Source: Chitinophagales bacterium
Lineage (GTDB): Bacteria; Bacteroidota; Bacteroidia; Chitinophagales; Chitinophagaceae
Length of the DNA: 64,000 bases
NCBI GenBank assembly: GCA_020636495.1
Contig: JACJXQ010000008.1
Location: 3,100,001 to 3,164,000, forward strand
Reading direction: 5' to 3'
The number at the start of each line of letters is the position of its first letter. Position 1 is the first letter of the stretch. The notes under the pieces were generated by a model. It was not told the origin of the DNA. It searched no databases and worked only from the letters and a program-made list of their open reading frames with translations. Below are positions 61,992-64,000 of this stretch, in pieces. A program made the translations under genes and the position numbers.

Positions 61992-64000
61992 TTACCTCAC
62001 CACGCTAAATGGTATCTCCAGGCTGTTGCCACTTACCATGATACGGAATATATAAACACCGCTTGCCAGTCCGCCATCCAGTTCTACCTTACGTTCAAAC
62101 TCCAGATCTTTTGATTGGCCTATGTCATTAAAGACAACAGTACCCAGTATACTCACCACTTCATATGGCATTATCTGGTCGTGATTCAGTTTTGCTTTTA
62201 TAGTGAAAGTACCAGTATTAGGATTAGGGAACAGGATAACGGATTCTTTGTTTAACTCCGCACTGTTCACTACTACAATAATATTCTCTGCAATACTGCA
62301 ACCATTCAACGTAGTGGTTAATGTATAGGGGCCTGCTGCATTTGCGGTAGCCCTGTAAATTACCGGGTCCTGCAAAAACGAGCCGAAACTATTGGGGCCC
62401 TTCCATATAAAGGTAGCTCCGGGTTTAGGGTTCTCAACCTTCAGGAATAAATCACTGCCAACTGAAATAGGGCTGTTACTGCTTAATTGTGGTTTTTCAG
62501 GAGTAGGCTTAACTACCACATCTACTTCAGCAGTTCTTGTACAACCTGCTCTGCTGGCTGTGACTATGAACTTCCCGTTGTCCATAGAATCAGCAGGGTC
62601 TTTAAAGGCATCTTTGCCCAGGAACAAATAACCATGAGGGCCTGTCCAGGCATAAGCCACCGAACCTTTAGATGTATCCGACACTTTTAACTCCAGTCGT
62701 TTACCCTCACATAGCGGGCTGTTATATGATACGTCCATGATCCCCGGTAAAGAGATAACATTTACAGCAAAGGTGTCATATCCTTTACATCCTGTAACTG
62801 TTGAGGTAGCGATCACAACATAATTGCCCCTGTCTTCGGGTTTCGAACTATTGATCGTCACAACGGGGCCTGTACTACTGAATGTACTATTGTCACTGGT
62901 CCACTTGTAGGTCTCAGTGGTTGTATCATTCACCTTAAGTATGATCGGCTTCCCTTCACACACAACAGGACTATCCGAGGTAATAACAGGCTGTGGAATA
63001 TCATAAATTACTACAGGTACCGTATCAGGTTCCGAAGGACACCCGTTTAATATCGTATAAGCCAGGTATTTACCTGCATGAACTGAAGGGTCAGCACCGG
63101 GTATTGATGGATTCTGACTGGTAGAGGAGTATCCTCCCGGACCATTCCAGGAATAGGTAATGCCTGAGGTTGATCCCGACGAAGTCAGGTTCAGCGTCTC
63201 GCCGGCACAAAGAGGTGCATTACTAGCGGCATTAGGCTGTGCAGGTTGTGGTTTAATCACCACTACTGCCGTATCATATGCTTTACAACCTCCGGCTTCA
63301 GCTTTCACTACGTAGGTTCCACCATCTGTTGGTTTGGCTTTAAAAATTGTTATCGACGCGCCAGGCAATGTTGTGGCACCCGGCGTTGTCCAGACCCGCT
63401 GTGCATTGCCCGGATGGGTAGACATCAGTTTCAGCGTATCACCTTCGCAAACAGGACTATTGGTAGTAATAACAGGTGGTGAAAGTGTATCCACTACTCT
63501 CAGGTACAAGCTGTCTGAACCAAATCCGCAACCGGGGGTTACTACTCTTATTGAATAATACCCAGAATCCACATATTGTACATTATTTCTCGTTGCAGTA
63601 TCAGTATTCGCACTCCAGTTCCCGGGGCCGCTCCACACTATCTGAGTGCCGGTAGGCTGAGAGGGTGAGAAATAGAAAGTCATATTGGCTGATGGACAAA
63701 CAATCGTACCAAGATTACTCATCGCTGTAACATTAATGATACTTGATTGAGTAATAGAAACTGTTATTGTATCTGTTTGTTTACAACCGGTAGAGGTGAG
63801 TTCTGATTGCAAAATGTATGTTCCGGCATAGCTGGTAGCAACATTGGGTATCGTCTGGTTGGCTCCCGTCTGGTTGTATCCACCCGGTCCAAACCACTCT
63901 ACCGACGCCCCTGTTGTAATATTAGTACCTGTCAATTGCAGATCTGCTCCGCTGCAAAGAGGGCTATTACTGCTGGCTACGGGTTTTGCCGGGGCCTGTT
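61992..64000 (-). CDS. 3' part of a giant T9SS adhesin-like protein with Ig/PKD-like repeats
   Basis: The frame is open to the window edge, so the start lies outside; any start inside the window is artificial. The visible 669 residues contain about seven repeats of 75-90 residues. Each has a SNSPLCxGxxLxL strand (SNAPLCAGETLNLTSSGS, TNSPVCEGDTLKLMSTHP, YNSPLCEGKRLELKVSDT), a WxGPxG segment and a YVVxAxxxGCxxYDT end. This is the pattern of PKD/Ig-like domains with a paired Cys per repeat. The T9SS domain starts LFPNPNTGTFTIKA and ends GNSLEIPFSVVR. It is likely a long surface adhesin or matrix protein. Confidence 0.88.
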   Translation of the reverse strand, partial: QAPAKPVASSNSPLCSGADLQLTGTNITTGASVEWFGPGGYNQTGANQTIPNVATSYAGTYILQSELTSTGCKQTDTITVSITQSSIINVTAMSNLGTIVCPSANMTFYFSPSQPTGTQIVWSGPGNWSANTDTATRNNVQYVDSGYYSIRVVTPGCGFGSDSLYLRVVDTLSPPVITTNSPVCEGDTLKLMSTHPGNAQRVWTTPGATTLPGASITIFKAKPTDGGTYVVKAEAGGCKAYDTAVVVIKPQPAQPNAASNAPLCAGETLNLTSSGSTSGITYSWNGPGGYSSTSQNPSIPGADPSVHAGKYLAYTILNGCPSEPDTVPVVIYDIPQPVITSDSPVVCEGKPIILKVNDTTTETYKWTSDNSTFSSTGPVVTINSSKPEDRGNYVVIATSTVTGCKGYDTFAVNVISLPGIMDVSYNSPLCEGKRLELKVSDTSKGSVAYAWTGPHGYLFLGKDAFKDPADSMDNGKFIVTASRAGCTRTAEVDVVVKPTPEKPQLSSNSPISVGSDLFLKVENPKPGATFIWKGPNSFGSFLQDPVIYRATANAAGPYTLTTTLNGCSIAENIIVVVNSAELNKESVILFPNPNTGTFTIKAKLNHDQIMPYEVVSILGTVVFNDIGQSKDLEFERKVELDGGLASGVYIFRIMVSGNSLEIPFSVVR

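Noticed and set aside
1..64000. CRISPR arrays, rRNA operons and insertion sequences
   Set aside because: No regularly spaced repeats with unique spacers, no rRNA signatures, and no transposase-like coding regions with terminal repeats were seen.

Overview
The window reads as chromosomal DNA of a Bacteroidetes (Bacteroidota) bacterium, most likely from the Chitinophagaceae or a nearby family. This rests on at least seven secreted proteins that end in a type IX secretion (T9SS) C-terminal sorting domain (YPNPA/YPNPV-like motif and about 70-80 following residues), TAnnTTTG-like -7 promoter elements, the near absence of Shine-Dalgarno sequences, and gene contents typical of that phylum: LytTR response regulator with a propeller-type sensor kinase, alpha-2-macroglobulin with PBP1C, an RND-TolC fusion, and DUF5777/YceI proteins. 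There are no rRNA genes, insertion sequences or CRISPR arrays. The only RNA gene seen is tRNA-Val(UAC).

Layout. 0-6.5 kb: the first codons of a possible TetR regulator, a small Cys-rich lipoprotein, and three T9SS cargo genes, two of them tandem paralogues. 6.5-10.2 kb: short genes of unknown function, including two tandem paralogous membrane proteins and four small minus-strand genes. 10.2-13.6 kb: an XRE-S24 (LexA-like) regulator with conserved autocleavage residues, a YD-repeat T9SS protein and two lipoproteins. 13.6-19.7 kb: a heavy-metal efflux operon (small periplasmic protein, CzcA-type RND pump fused to a TolC-like domain, membrane-fusion lipoprotein). 19.8-29.4 kb: a beta-helix T9SS protein, then alpha-2-macroglobulin and pbpC. 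29.6-36.2 kb: thioredoxin, a fold-III PLP decarboxylase, an M19 peptidase and a large unknown protein. 36.4-41.9 kb: the imuA-imuB-dnaE2 mutagenesis cassette. 42-50.7 kb: tRNA-Val, a T9SS beta-propeller-like protein, dapD, a highly expressed secreted beta-sandwich protein with a usher-like outer-membrane protein, a small unknown protein and mdh. 50.8-58.2 kb: an apparent eight-gene unit of YceI, sensor kinase, LytTR regulator, OB-fold protein, two haem-motif lipoproteins, YceI and DUF5777. 58.3-64 kb: an orphan T9SS sorting domain, a glutaminyl cyclase, paralogous lipoproteins, a double-HTH regulator and the 3' part of a giant T9SS adhesin-like gene.

How the genes may work together. The same 10-bp palindrome TTTGTACAAA lies in front of the S24 regulator (10286-10295) and in front of imuA (41922-41931), 31 kb apart. 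This suggests that the regulator is an SOS-like repressor of itself and of the mutasome cassette. Separately, tandem arrays of an 11-bp repeat (consensus about GTTGTTAACGA), the geometry of PhoB/OmpR-family boxes, lie 35-36 bp upstream of a CATCTTTG element at two promoters: those of the fibre-subunit-like gene (45435) and of a small unknown gene (49062). A third array lies at 967-999. The subunit-like gene, its intergenic terminator and the usher-like barrel gene look like a surface-fibre export unit without a separate chaperone. This unit and the YceI/cytochrome/DUF5777 cluster are the best candidates here for undescribed systems.
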